Source: Gluconobacter cerevisiae (GTDB lineage: Bacteria > Pseudomonadota > Alphaproteobacteria > Acetobacterales > Acetobacteraceae). From it: DNA of 64,000 nucleotides. The position numbers and the translations under genes were made by a program. Each line of letters opens with the position of its first letter. Position 1 is the first letter of the stretch. This document shows positions 27,476 through 37,400 of this stretch, piece after piece. Location of the stretch: assembly GCF_015244675.1 (NCBI RefSeq), contig NZ_JABCQO010000001.1, forward strand, positions 62,001 through 126,000, in the 5' to 3' direction. Below the pieces are notes generated by a model. That model saw only the letters and a program-made list of their open reading frames with translations. It was not told where the DNA came from and did not search any database.

Positions 27476-28768
27476 ATGCTGACCCCTATTCTTGTTATCT
27501 GCCTGCTCATTTTCCTCAATGCCGTGTTTGCCATGGGAGAAATGGCACTCATTTCAGCAAAACGGCCACGGCTTGAGGTTCTTGCCAAGCAGGGAGTCCG
27601 GGGCGCTACAACCGCTATCCGGCTGGCAGAAGATCCACACAGCTTTCTACCGACCGTCCAGGTCGGCATGACGCTTGTTTCGATTCTTGAAGGTACGTTT
27701 GGCGGCAGCCAGATGGAAGGTACCGTCACTCCCTGGATTGCGGACATTCCTTCGCTGCGTCCGATTGCCAGCGAAATCTCGATGGTTCTCGTCGTCGCAA
27801 TCATCACCTTTGCCATGTTGGTTTTCGGTGAACTGATCCCCAAACAGATTGCACTGCAACGCCCGGAAGCCATTGCCTCACGTCTGGCGTGGCTTCTGGT
27901 CGGCGTCGCGCGTGTCGCACAGCCAATCGTCTGGCTGCTAAGCGGCACATCCTCGCTGGTGCTCCGCATGCTCCGGATCGGCCCTCTGACGCGCGCGGCT
28001 GTCACGGAAGAAGAGCTGAAAGCTGTTCTGGCCGAAGGCGCACGGGCTGGCGTGCTCGAAACCGACGAACAGGCCATGATCGAACGCCTCCTGCGTCTGG
28101 CGGACCGCCCGGTGAGAGCGATCATGACGCCGCGCAATGAGCTCTTCTGGATCGACAGGCATGCAGATCAGGAAACACTGGTCCGCAAATTGCGCCAGAC
28201 TTCCTACGCCCGGATCGTGGTTTGTGAGGGAGATGTCGACCACCCTGTCGGCGTTATTCTCGCCAAAGACATCATGGATCGGCTGCTCCTGAAACTACCG
28301 GTTTCCGTGGATGCTGTCCTGCGTGAGCCTCCCGTTATTCCGGACAGCCTCAGCGCACAGGACATGATCGAGCGTATGCGCGGGGTCAATCTGGGGATTA
28401 CGTTCGTTCTGGACGAATACGGTTCGTTTGAAGGAATCGTCACGCCGTCGGACGTTCTGGAAGCAATCGTTGGCGAAGAAAAAACGGAGTCGTCTTCGTC
28501 TGAACTACAGGCGGCCGAAGGCGAAGACGATTATGTCTTTGAAGGCTTCATGCCTGCGGATGAATTACGCTCGCGCCTCAACCTTCCGGAGCTTCCCGGC
28601 GCTGGAGGATACCACACCCTTGGCGGTGTTATGCTGGCGCTTCTCAGGCGCGTTCCTGCGCGGGGAGACAAGGTCGCGTTCGGCGGATGGCTGTTCGAAG
28701 TTCTGGAAATGGACCGCCGACGCGTTGGAAAGGTTAAGGTCAGCCGACAAATTCTTGCCGAGGACTGA
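27476..28768 (+). CDS. CNNM/CorC (HlyC) family membrane protein
   Basis: The 430-residue protein has a DUF21/CNNM membrane domain (about 1-190; helices near 2-20, 55-75, 95-118 and 130-160, with the family motif FGELIPKQIALQ). A CBS pair follows (about 205-330; RAIMTPRNELFWID, VLDEYGSFEGIVTPSDVLEAI), then a CorC_HlyC transporter-associated domain (about 350-425; FEGFMPADELRSRL, VPARGDKV). Family members act in divalent cation (Mg/Co) efflux or homeostasis; the old 'hemolysin' label is misleading. The reading frame ends 12 bp from the convergent flagellar operon. Confidence 0.92.
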   Translation: MLTPILVICLLIFLNAVFAMGEMALISAKRPRLEVLAKQGVRGATTAIRLAEDPHSFLPTVQVGMTLVSILEGTFGGSQMEGTVTPWIADIPSLRPIASEISMVLVVAIITFAMLVFGELIPKQIALQRPEAIASRLAWLLVGVARVAQPIVWLLSGTSSLVLRMLRIGPLTRAAVTEEELKAVLAEGARAGVLETDEQAMIERLLRLADRPVRAIMTPRNELFWIDRHADQETLVRKLRQTSYARIVVCEGDVDHPVGVILAKDIMDRLLLKLPVSVDAVLREPPVIPDSLSAQDMIERMRGVNLGITFVLDEYGSFEGIVTPSDVLEAIVGEEKTESSSSELQAAEGEDDYVFEGFMPADELRSRLNLPELPGAGGYHTLGGVMLALLRRVPARGDKVAFGGWLFEVLEMDRRRVGKVKVSRQILAED

Positions 28769-28779
28769 CCTGGCGGTTT

Positions 28780-29214
28780 TCAGGCCCGGCTTGTGAAAAG
28801 GGCCTGTCTTTCACTGACAGGCGCGTAGGTTCCCTGATTGCCGTAATTGTGCGGCAAAGTCGCCGCCGGAGTTGATGTTAACAGTTCGATCACACGCTTC
28901 TGTGCCGTAATCGCCCTTTGCAGAAGTTCACCGTTGCGATTGCCCAGTTCCGTCATCTGCTCCAGCAGATCGCGATAGGGAAATGCGGGCGGCTCTTGCT
29001 GAGCTGTATCTTCTTCATCATCCGGGCAGCAGGGGCAAAGATCCTTTTTACGGTCGTTGGCGACCGCAACTTCCTGTTCCAGCATCCTGGAAGCACTCTG
29101 CTTGTCGGGCAGGAGCGCCAGAGCATCGGGGATACGCGCTTCTTCCAATGCAGAGTTTTCAGCTTCCAGAATGGCAATCAGACGCTGCATGGCTGGAATA
29201 ATGGATGCGCTCAT
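28780..29214 (-). CDS. Probable flagellar protein FlgN-like
   Basis: The 144-residue protein starts with a long helix (PAMQRLIAILEAENSALEEARI) characteristic of FlgN chaperones, which keep hook-associated proteins export-competent. DALALLPDKQSASRMLEQEV and LLEQMTELGNRNGELLQRAI continue the helical hairpin. A CPCCPDDEED insert in the middle is unusual. Assignment rests on helix pattern and on location: the ATG overlaps the stop of the rod-binding protein gene (ATGA), in an operon with flgI. GGAG precedes the start. Confidence 0.68.
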   Translation of the reverse strand: MSASIIPAMQRLIAILEAENSALEEARIPDALALLPDKQSASRMLEQEVAVANDRKKDLCPCCPDDEEDTAQQEPPAFPYRDLLEQMTELGNRNGELLQRAITAQKRVIELLTSTPAATLPHNYGNQGTYAPVSERQALFTSRA

Positions 29215-29513
29215 TTCTGCTCCTGCATGGCCAGCATCTGGCGATTGATCGCATCCGTCATGCCGATACCACCATTGTTTTCCATCTGCTTGGCGATCTG
29301 CTCCACCAGCATGGGCCGGAACTGCTTTTCTCCTGCTCCCCCGCTGAACATGTTGTCGCTGTCGTCATCCGTTGCGAACATAGGCTGAAGCATCTGATTG
29401 ATGGCCATGGATTCGAAATCCTGAGCAGACTTCAAGGTTTTGGCCGGGTCTGCCTTCTGCCCGTGTAACGGGAATCCCTGTGATATCGTGCTGCTGGTTG
29501 AGGATATGGTCAT
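29211..29513 (-). CDS. Rod-binding protein, FlgJ N-terminal type (CheL-like)
   Basis: The 100-residue protein contains only the rod-binding part of FlgJ (AQDFESMAINQMLQPMF, FRPMLVEQIAKQMENNGGIGM), with no muramidase domain, as in Caulobacter CheL and other Alphaproteobacteria. It caps and organises the growing flagellar rod in the periplasm. ATG 29513 sits on the flgI stop (TGATG). A TTG one codon earlier is possible. Confidence 0.85.
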   Translation of the reverse strand: MTISSTSSTISQGFPLHGQKADPAKTLKSAQDFESMAINQMLQPMFATDDDSDNMFSGGAGEKQFRPMLVEQIAKQMENNGGIGMTDAINRQMLAMQEQK

Positions 29514-30655
29514 CAACGCATCTCCAGTTCTGCCTGCAGGGCACCATCAGCCTTGATGGCCTGCAGAATGCTGATCATGTCTCTTGGCCCCACACCCAGC
29601 GCATTCAGGCCCGCAACAAGCTCCCTGAGCGTTGTCCCTCCCGGCACAACCGCCAGATGCTGGTTCTTGCCCGTATCCACCTTGACGTTCGTACGCGGCA
29701 CAACAGCCGTTTGACCATTGGAGAATGGACCAGGTTGAGAGACTTCGGGCGTTTCGGTCACCTGTACAGTCAAATTTCCCTGCGCCACAGCAACCGTGCT
29801 GATCCGGACATCCGCCCCCATGATGATGGTTCCACTGGCTTCATCCACCACCACCTTGGCAGGCGTATCGGGCGTCACCAGCAGATCACCGATCCGCGAA
29901 AGGGTTGGAACGGGATCGTGGCTGCTCAGATCCAGCAGGACCGTGCGCGGATCCTGAACATTCGCAATCGGCCCGAAGGTCCGATTGATGATCGCGGCAA
30001 TCCGACTCGCTGTCGTGAAATCAGGATTCCGCAGACTCAAATGCAGATTGGCGCGATGGCTCAAGTCGAAAGGAACCTCCCTTTCGACAATGCCGCCATT
30101 CGCAATATGTCCGCTCGTTGGAACGTTGCGCGTGATGGATGCGGCCGCGCCTCGCGCAGAAAAAGCGTTTGTGGCAAGTGATCCCTGAGCCACGGCATAA
30201 ACTTCCCCATCCGCCGCCATCAGGGGGGTGACCAGCAGTGTGCCGCCCGTGAGAGAAGATGCATCACCCGCAGCAGAGACCGTCACGTCAATGCGGTTCC
30301 CGCCATGCGCAAAAGCGGGGAGATCCGCTGTCACCATAACTGCAGCGACGTCATGCGTCTGAAGCTGCGTTTCCTGATCGCGAATGTTGACGCCCAAGCG
30401 ATTCAGCATGGAAATCAGCGTTTCACGGGTGAAAATCGTATTCGTCAACCGGTCCCCGGTACCGTTCAACCCTACAACAAGGCCATAACCGATTAACTGG
30501 TTGCTCCGTACGCCTTCCATGTCGGTAATATCTTTGATGCGAACACTGGCTGCCAGGGTGAAACCAGGCAGGAGCAGCAGTCCGACGCAGACAAGCGCAA
30601 CAAGCCGCTGCATCAGGACGCGAAAAGATAACGGAGATCGCTGAATAAAACGCAT
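29513..30655 (-). CDS. flgI: Flagellar P-ring protein FlgI
   Basis: FlgI builds the periplasmic P ring around the flagellar rod. The family signatures SVRIKDITDMEGVRSNQLIGYGLVVGLNGTGD, LGVNIRDQETQL and the C-terminal VVPGGTTLRELVAGLNALGVGPRDMISILQAIKADGALQAELE are intact (positions about 35-70, 90-105 and 330-375; quoted in overlapping pieces of longer conserved stretches: SVRIKDITDMEGVRS, NQLIGYGLVVGLNG). ATG 30655 gives 380 residues with an extended signal peptide. ATG 30613 (MQRLVALVCVGLLLLPG) would give a tidier one. It is first in flgI-flgJ-flgN, all overlapping by one or four bases. Confidence 0.95.
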   Translation of the reverse strand: MRFIQRSPLSFRVLMQRLVALVCVGLLLLPGFTLAASVRIKDITDMEGVRSNQLIGYGLVVGLNGTGDRLTNTIFTRETLISMLNRLGVNIRDQETQLQTHDVAAVMVTADLPAFAHGGNRIDVTVSAAGDASSLTGGTLLVTPLMAADGEVYAVAQGSLATNAFSARGAAASITRNVPTSGHIANGGIVEREVPFDLSHRANLHLSLRNPDFTTASRIAAIINRTFGPIANVQDPRTVLLDLSSHDPVPTLSRIGDLLVTPDTPAKVVVDEASGTIIMGADVRISTVAVAQGNLTVQVTETPEVSQPGPFSNGQTAVVPRTNVKVDTGKNQHLAVVPGGTTLRELVAGLNALGVGPRDMISILQAIKADGALQAELEMR

Positions 30656-30883
30656 GGGCGACGGGGGGTATCCTGATGCCTGCAAGACAGGTCTGGGGGT
30701 CTCAGATGCTGAGGATGGCCTTACAGAGTAAAGAAACCCCTAACAGACACGCAGATTTCCGCGCTTTCCGACAGACCGTCAAAGCATGTTCGGGGTTGGC
30801 GGATGCCGCTGGGGTAGCTATAAGCCGCGCGTTATCGCCTGCGGCTGTTGGAAGCGGACGTCGGCGGATCAGCCAAGGATTGG

Positions 30884-31303
30884 ATGCGCATGATTACGCT
30901 GCCGCCGGATTATAAGCCTTCCGACAACGAAGAATTCATGAGCCCGCTTCAGGTCGAGTACTTCAGGCAGAAACTTCTGCGCTGGCGTGTCGATCTTCTG
31001 AAAGAGGCCGATGGAACGCTTGCGAGTCTCTCGGAAGGGGGAATCCATGAATCCGACATCACTGATCGCGCCAGCGTGGAAACGGATCGGGCTTTCGAGC
31101 TTCGGACCCGTGATCGGGCGCGCAAACTGATCACCAAGATCAATATGGCGCTCGAACGTATCGAGGATGGGAGCTACGGCTTCTGCGAGGAAACGGAAGA
31201 ACCGATCGGCTTGAAGCGGCTCGAAGCGCGCCCGATCGCTACCCTGTCCATTGACGCACAGGAGCGTCATGAAAAGATGGAAAAAGTCCACCGCGACGAT
31301 TAG
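30884..31303 (+). CDS. dksA: RNA polymerase-binding transcription factor DksA
   Basis: DksA enters the RNA polymerase secondary channel and works with ppGpp. From ATG 30884 (AAGGA four bases upstream) the protein has 139 residues. A coiled-coil spans about 22-95 with the tip region SDITDRASVETDRAFELR. The zinc-finger zone GFCEETEEPIGLKRLEARPI keeps one Cys (101) where E. coli has four. This one-Cys form is common in Alphaproteobacteria. ATG 30890 is an alternative start. A strong hairpin and tRNA-Thr follow directly. Confidence 0.93.
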   Translation: MRMITLPPDYKPSDNEEFMSPLQVEYFRQKLLRWRVDLLKEADGTLASLSEGGIHESDITDRASVETDRAFELRTRDRARKLITKINMALERIEDGSYGFCEETEEPIGLKRLEARPIATLSIDAQERHEKMEKVHRDD

Positions 31304-31311
31304 GACTTGCA

Positions 31312-31345
31312 CTTGGCGCGCTGAACCGTTACCAAGCGCGCCAAG
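31312..31345 (+). repeat. 11-bp perfect inverted repeat between dksA and tRNA-Thr
   Basis: CTTGGCGCGCT (31312-31322) and AGCGCGCCAAG (31335-31345) are exact reverse complements with a 12-nt loop. No T-run follows on either strand. It may protect the dksA 3' end, stall polymerase, or mark a processing site before the tRNA. Confidence 0.75.
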
Positions 31346-31355
31346 GCAACGGTAT

Positions 31356-31430
<75 letters not shown>

Positions 31431-31451
31431 GTATAACAGCCAATAATCGAA

Positions 31452-31519
31452 AATAACGTAGTTATTCTCTGTATCAGAATGGATCGAATATCCATTCTGG
31501 ACATCAGCATATGCTGATG
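31452..31519 (+). repeat. Cluster of three palindromes downstream of tRNA-Thr
   Basis: AATAAC-gta-GTTATT (31452-31466), CAGAATGGAT-cgaat-ATCCATTCTG (31475-31499, 10-bp stem) and the unbroken 18-bp palindrome CATCAGCAT/ATGCTGATG (31502-31519) follow each other within 68 bases. None has a T-run. The surroundings are more AT-rich than neighbouring genes. Confidence 0.7.
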
Positions 31520-31593
31520 GGCTCACGAAGCCATCTGAGCTCTAATCTCTGTACCATGCTCGATGGTTATGGTTCTTCTCCCCGGCAAAATTA

Positions 31594-31737
31594 ATGCGGT
31601 CTCGCAAGACCATGCCCAGTCTTCCGTTAAATCATGACGCTTTGATCCTACCGCATTATCAGGTCGAATGGCTCCTTCTGGACGAGGACCGATTCTATCC
31701 TGCTAAAAGCCTGCATTATGGACAGATCTGTACATGA
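31594..31737 (+). pseudogene. Possible remnant of a phage terminase large subunit
   Basis: A 47-codon frame (ATG 31594, TGA 31735-31737) encodes LPLNHDALILPHYQVEWL followed by LLDEDRFYPAKS. The pattern 'LxPYQxxWLxDxxRF' is how many Mu-like and GpA-like large terminase subunits begin, just before their ATPase motif. The ATPase motif is absent, the frame stops shortly after, and no ribosome-binding site is seen. I therefore read it as a decayed fragment, not a working gene. The resemblance is from memory and is short; a chance match remains possible. Its place right behind tRNA-Thr fits a degraded integrated element. Confidence 0.35.
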
Positions 31738-31739
31738 CT

Positions 31740-31767
31740 AGCGGCTTCGAACGCCCGCTCTTTTTTA
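31740..31767 (+). terminator. Weak plus-strand terminator after the tRNA-Thr region
   Basis: AGCGG (31740-31744) pairs with CCGCT (31755-31759), followed by CTTTTTT. It could end a transcript that starts at or before tRNA-Thr. Confidence 0.5.
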
Positions 31768-31796
31768 CTTTCGACCGTATTTCCAGATTCTCATCA

Positions 31797-31838
31797 TAAA
31801 AAAAAGCCGCCCCTTCTTGTGAAAGGGCGGCTTTTTTA
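31797..31838. terminator. Bidirectional intrinsic terminator downstream of gcrA
   Basis: GCCGCCC (31806-31812) pairs with GGGCGGC (31825-31831), flanked by A-runs on the left and T-runs on the right, so it can stop both strands. It lies 20 nt past the gcrA stop. Confidence 0.88.
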
Positions 31839-31857
31839 CGTTTATACACCTCAAAAA

Positions 31858-32580
<723 letters not shown>

Positions 32581-32715
32581 ATGTTCGTTTCCCTGTTCCG
32601 CTTCGGTGCCTGACGTGGCCCGATATGCTGTTGATTTGCAGTCCCGGCCCACCGGACCCGAAACATCTTCGGGAGGCTTCTTACCAGAAACTCCCCGCCG
32701 CGTCGAAGGCGGTTC

Positions 32716-33906
32716 TTATGCGACTGTTTCCGCCACGTGCTGAAGCTCCACAAGACCATTCACGACTGCCAGCGCGATCTCGCCGCGCACCAGCGCCTGA
32801 GCATCCAGACCGAAGAGTTCGCGACGCCAGCCGCGCAGTGCGCCGACATCGGTTTCTCCAAGAGCAATCAGATCAAGATCTTCCGAAGAGGCGACCAGAC
32901 GGGGCGCCACCTTGTGCTCTTCGCATTTGGCAGCCAGCAGCACCCGCAAAAGCGCCACCAGAGCGGCAGAAGGGCGCGCCCGTTCGGATTTCGACGGTGC
33001 TTTCGGGAGTTCGGATTCCGGGCATTCCTGAGCGGTGCAGATGGCCTCAAGAAGACCTTTGCCCATCTTGCCTTCAGCAAAACCACGGGTCACACCACGG
33101 ATACGGGAAAGCGCCTCAACTGTATCCGGATGAACGGCTGCGATTTCAAGCAGGCTTTCATCGCGGATGACACGCTGCCGGGGAATATCGGCATTCTGCG
33201 CTTCCTGTTCGCGCCAGGCCGCCACTTCCCGCAGAATACCCAGCATCCGGCGGTTGCTGGTCCGGGCTTTCAGCTTTTCCCAGAGTCGACGCGGATCGGG
33301 GCGGAACGTTTTTTCTTCCGTCAGGACCGCTTGCTCGGAGTCGGCCCAGTGCAACCGGTCCTGCTCGGCGAGTTGTTTGCGCAGAGCGTCATAGACCGTA
33401 CGCAGATGGGTCACATCAGCTGCAGCATAGGCAATCTGGGCGTTACTCAGCGGACGGGCCGACCAGTCGCTAAAGCGATGCGCCTTGTCGATGCTGCGCC
33501 CCGTAATTGCGCCCACAAGACTGTCATATCCAACCTGATCGCCGAAACCGGCCACCATGGCGGCAACCTGCGTATCGAAAACCGAGACCGGAAGACGGTC
33601 AAAAATATGAAGGAAGATTTCCAGATCCTGCCGGGCGGCATGGAAAACCTTGATACAATCCGGCTTGGCCAGAAGGTCGCCCAGCGGCGCAAGATCAATC
33701 CCGGGAGCGAGCGTGTCGATCAGGACAACGTCTTCGGTTCCGGCCAGCTGAACGAGGCAGAGCTCCGGCCAGTAGGTCTTTTCCCGGACGAACTCCGTAT
33801 CGATGGTGACGAAAGGCTCGTGCTGCAGTTTTTCGCAGATACGGGCCACCTCCTCGCTGGAGGTCAGGAGAACAGGGGTCGGGAAGGTCGGAGCTTTCGA
33901 GCGCAT
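32716..33906 (-). CDS. rnd: Ribonuclease D
   Basis: This 396-residue 3'-5' exoribonuclease trims tRNA and other RNA 3' ends. DEDDy residues are visible: FVTIDTEFVREKTYW (Asp, Glu), FHAARQDLEIF (Asp) and IAYAAADVTHL (Tyr, Asp). HRFSDWSARPLSNAQIAYAA is the family signature. Two HRDC-like domains follow (about 210-390). Length is typical (E. coli 375). It lies upstream of gcrA on the same strand with a 135-nt gap and has its own ATG. Confidence 0.95.
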   Translation of the reverse strand: MRSKAPTFPTPVLLTSSEEVARICEKLQHEPFVTIDTEFVREKTYWPELCLVQLAGTEDVVLIDTLAPGIDLAPLGDLLAKPDCIKVFHAARQDLEIFLHIFDRLPVSVFDTQVAAMVAGFGDQVGYDSLVGAITGRSIDKAHRFSDWSARPLSNAQIAYAAADVTHLRTVYDALRKQLAEQDRLHWADSEQAVLTEEKTFRPDPRRLWEKLKARTSNRRMLGILREVAAWREQEAQNADIPRQRVIRDESLLEIAAVHPDTVEALSRIRGVTRGFAEGKMGKGLLEAICTAQECPESELPKAPSKSERARPSAALVALLRVLLAAKCEEHKVAPRLVASSEDLDLIALGETDVGALRGWRRELFGLDAQALVRGEIALAVVNGLVELQHVAETVA

Positions 33907-33995
33907 GACACGATCCTACACAAAGCGCAGGATCGTGACCACGCCCCTCACGTCCTTCCCTCACCCGTTTTCCGGGCTGCTCAGGGGGAAAACGA

Positions 33996-34322
33996 TCAGA
34001 GAGACTGGTCGATCCATGCCTTGAGCTGGCTCTTAGGCAGAGCGCCCATCTGCTGCGCGACCGGCTTGCCGTCCTTGAAGACGATCAGCGTCGGGATGCT
34101 GCGGACGCCATACTTCGTGGGCGCTTCAGGGTTGGAGTCGATGTTGACCTTCGCAACCTTCAGACGGCCTTGATACTCAGCACCGATTTCTTCAAGCGCC
34201 GGTGCGATCATCTTGCACGGGCCGCACCATTCCGCCCAGAAATCAACCAGAACCGGGCCTTCGGATTTCAGGACGTCTGCGTCGAAGCTGCTGTCGCTGA
34301 CGGCAACGGTGTTTGCGCTCAT
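33996..34322 (-). CDS. trxA: Thioredoxin
   Basis: This 108-residue protein is the general cytosolic disulfide reductase. The active site [10 protein letters not shown] (CGPC), the cis-Pro in [13 protein letters not shown], and the buried Asp in LVDFWAEW are all present. AAGGA stands 9 nt before ATG 34322; the longer frame upstream overlaps addA and is not coding. It comes last in the tsaE-addB-addA-trxA run. Confidence 0.97.
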   Translation of the reverse strand: MSANTVAVSDSSFDADVLKSEGPVLVDFWAEWCGPCKMIAPALEEIGAEYQGRLKVAKVNIDSNPEAPTKYGVRSIPTLIVFKDGKPVAQQMGALPKSQLKAWIDQSL

Positions 34323-34407
34323 GGGTCTATTCCTTGTGACGAATGAAGTTTCTGAAAAATGATATCGGCTGCCGTGCCCCTCACTGCAAGGGGGCTTTTG
34401 ATCTGCA

Positions 34408-37400
34408 TCAAACTCCAGACCGCACCTGATCCAGCAGAGTGGCCGGGAGTGTGACAACGGCTGGCCCTTCCGTCCAGACCAGCGAACAGTGAATGTCGTA
34501 GCCCGGATGAAGTTGCGCCAGCACGGCACGATAGGCCGCCATCTGACGCAGATAGATGACGGGCGTCCGATCAGCGCGAAGCTGCGGATTGCGGTTCGTC
34601 TTGTAGTCGCAGATCCAGATTTCTCCGTCTCCGATCCGCAGACGATCGACCTGCCCGAGCACCACGCGCCCGTCACTGACGCCCGAAATCGGCTGCTCGG
34701 CACGACTGCCGGGCGCAAAGAGCGGTGCGAGATCCGGATGGGAGAGAACGCCCAGAACCTGTCCGGCCAGACGTTGGATCTCCGTTTCCGTCAGACCCAG
34801 CGCCCGGCGGGACAGCCAGCGCAAGGCCACGGCCTCGCGCTCTGCCACCGGGGTTTCGGGCAAAAGCTGGAGCAGACGATGGATCATGGTGCCGCGCCGC
34901 ATGGCCTGCTCGCGGACCGGCGTGGAACGACCGGCCAGAAGCTCCAGCGGGGAACGGGCAGCGGGGAGTTCACCAAACTCGGCCCCATCCGGACGGCTAG
35001 GCGCGAGCGGACGCGTCATGGCATCTTCGCGCTGGGCAATGAAGGGCTTCCAGTCCGGAGCGCGCCCCATCCAGTCTGGCAGCGTCGCACAGGGCGGTTC
35101 GGCATCTTCGGCCCGGAAAGCGACGGGCGCGAGTGTGCGCTCCTCTTCCAGCACAAGCCGTTCGCCTTCCCAACCGAGGTCCAGAGATTCGGAACGGGCA
35201 TTGGCCAGTTGACGGAACCCGGCCTCACACTGTCGGTACCAGCTTGTCTCGACAGGCTCGCGCTTGCCCGCCGCGCCACAGATCACCAGCCAGTCACTGG
35301 CGCGGGTGAGTGCGACATAAAGCAGGCGGTTGCTTTCAGCACGCGCCTTCTCAGCATCCCGTTCGGACAGAGTAGCCGTGATATCCGTGCCCATGTCCTT
35401 TTTCGGGACCCAGAGCGGAAGCTCTAACGCGCCTGCTTCTTCCCACAGAAAATCGCTGCCGGGTGGCGGCTTGGACAACGTATCCGGCATGACGACCAGA
35501 CGCGCCTGAAGCCCCTTGGAGCCATGCACGGTCATGACCCGGACGGCTCCCAGATCGCTCTCGGCCTCGCGCTTGCTGGTGATCTCGCTGGCTTCGAGCC
35601 AGTGCAGGAAGCCCTGAAGTGACGGCGGATGCAGCCCTTCATAACGCAGGGCCGCCGTCAGCAGTTCGTCCACCGGTTCAGCCGCTTCCGGCCCCAGACG
35701 GCGCAGCAGCCGCGTGCGGCCACCATGCTGGCCCAGCGTTTCCGCCAACAGACGATAAGGAGAGGCATAATCGACGCGCGCATAAAGCGTGGACAGCATT
35801 TCCCACGCCGCCCGCCAGTCGGCGCGTTCCCGATGCCGTTCGCGCAAAACGGTCCAGAGCGGCTGACCTTTCGGGCCGAGGGCATGGGTCGTGCCATTGC
35901 GGGTCGCGAGCGCCATCAGCGAGTCGTCCGTCAGGCCGCCGAGCGGGGATGTGAGAACGGACGCGAGCGTCAGGTCATCCTGTGGCAGAAGCAGCGCCGC
36001 ACAGAGCGTCATAAGATCGCGGACCGCGACCTGCTGCGTCAGCCCGACCCGCACCAGCGTCGCGACCGGCACATTGCGCGATTTCAGCGCCCGGATGAGC
36101 GAGCGCAGGAATGGCGAGCGTCGGGGCACGAGGATCAGCACGTCCCCTGCCGTCAGAGGCGCTTGCCCCGGCTGCGGGGGACGCCCGATCTGCTGATCAA
36201 TCCATTCTGCAAGAGCTTCGGCAAGACGCTGCGGTGCGCTGCGCTGCCCGGTATTGGCAGAAGGCGCACGCCAGGGCGTCAAACCCTCGTCATCGTCCTC
36301 GCCCTGAACGACGGGAACGAGCGGCCACAGTTCCACACGTCCCCCCTGCCCCGGACGGGCCGAGACATGCGGGCGGAGCGTCTTTTCGCCTTCCTGCAAC
36401 AGGCCATGCGCGGCAAGAGGCTGGGAAAACACCGCGTCCACGAACGACAGGACAGGCGGGACCGAACGGAAAGACACGTTCAATTCCGGATCACGCCACA
36501 GCAGCCCGGCATTGCGGACCCTGTCCGCGAACTCGTTCCGCCAGTGATGGAACTCTTCCGGCTGGGCACCCTGAAACCCGTAAATCGACTGTTTGTAGTC
36601 GCCAACCGCAAAGATCGTGCGCGGACGCGGCCCCATCTCCCAAGCCCCCTCGCCCGCAAAGAACTCGGAGGTCAGCGCACCGGCGATTTCCCATTGCAGG
36701 CCGGAATTGTCCTGCACCTCGTCCAGCAGCAGATGGTCGATGCCGCCATCGAGTTTGTAGAGCACCCAGGCCGCACCCGGATCGCGCAGAAGGTTGCGGG
36801 TTTCCTGAATGAGATCATTGTAATCCACCAGACCACGGGCGGACTTGCCCTCCTGAAACGACGTCAGCATCGGCGCGGCCAGACCGAGAAGGGCACGGTT
36901 CAGAAGCACCAGACGCAGGCTTTTGAGGCGCGTCTGAAGATCAAGAAGGCGCTGCGCCTCATCTTCCAGAAGCGCTGCAATCCACGGGACAGCGGCCTGC
37001 GAGGCCTTGCCGACGATGCCGTTCACCTTGCGCGGGCCACCATCTTTCGTCAGCAGGCATTGCGTCCACAGTGTCAGCAAGCGCTCGGCTGGTTCCGTCC
37101 CAAGCCATGCCAACATCTGTTCAATGAAAACGCGACCGGACACCGTCGCGCTCCCAAGCGCATCGCGCAGACCGGCCCGCAGATCGTCTTCCTTCGGCGG
37201 ACGACAGGCGAGGTTTTCAAGATCCTCAATGCCCTCCTGCCCCGCTTTCAGAGCCTTGCGATAGGCGCTGACCACACTGTCCGGCAAAATCCCCCAGCGT
37301 TCCAGCAGCGGCCGGGCGCGACTTTCCTCCATGTTCAGTGTGCGGATGCGCTTGAAGAAATCGTCCAGCCCTACCGTTCCGGCCACATTGGCCGCAAGCT

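Noticed and set aside
27476-28768. Hemolysin toxin
   Set aside because: The DUF21-CBS-CorC_HlyC layout is that of ion-homeostasis proteins; the hemolysin name is historical.
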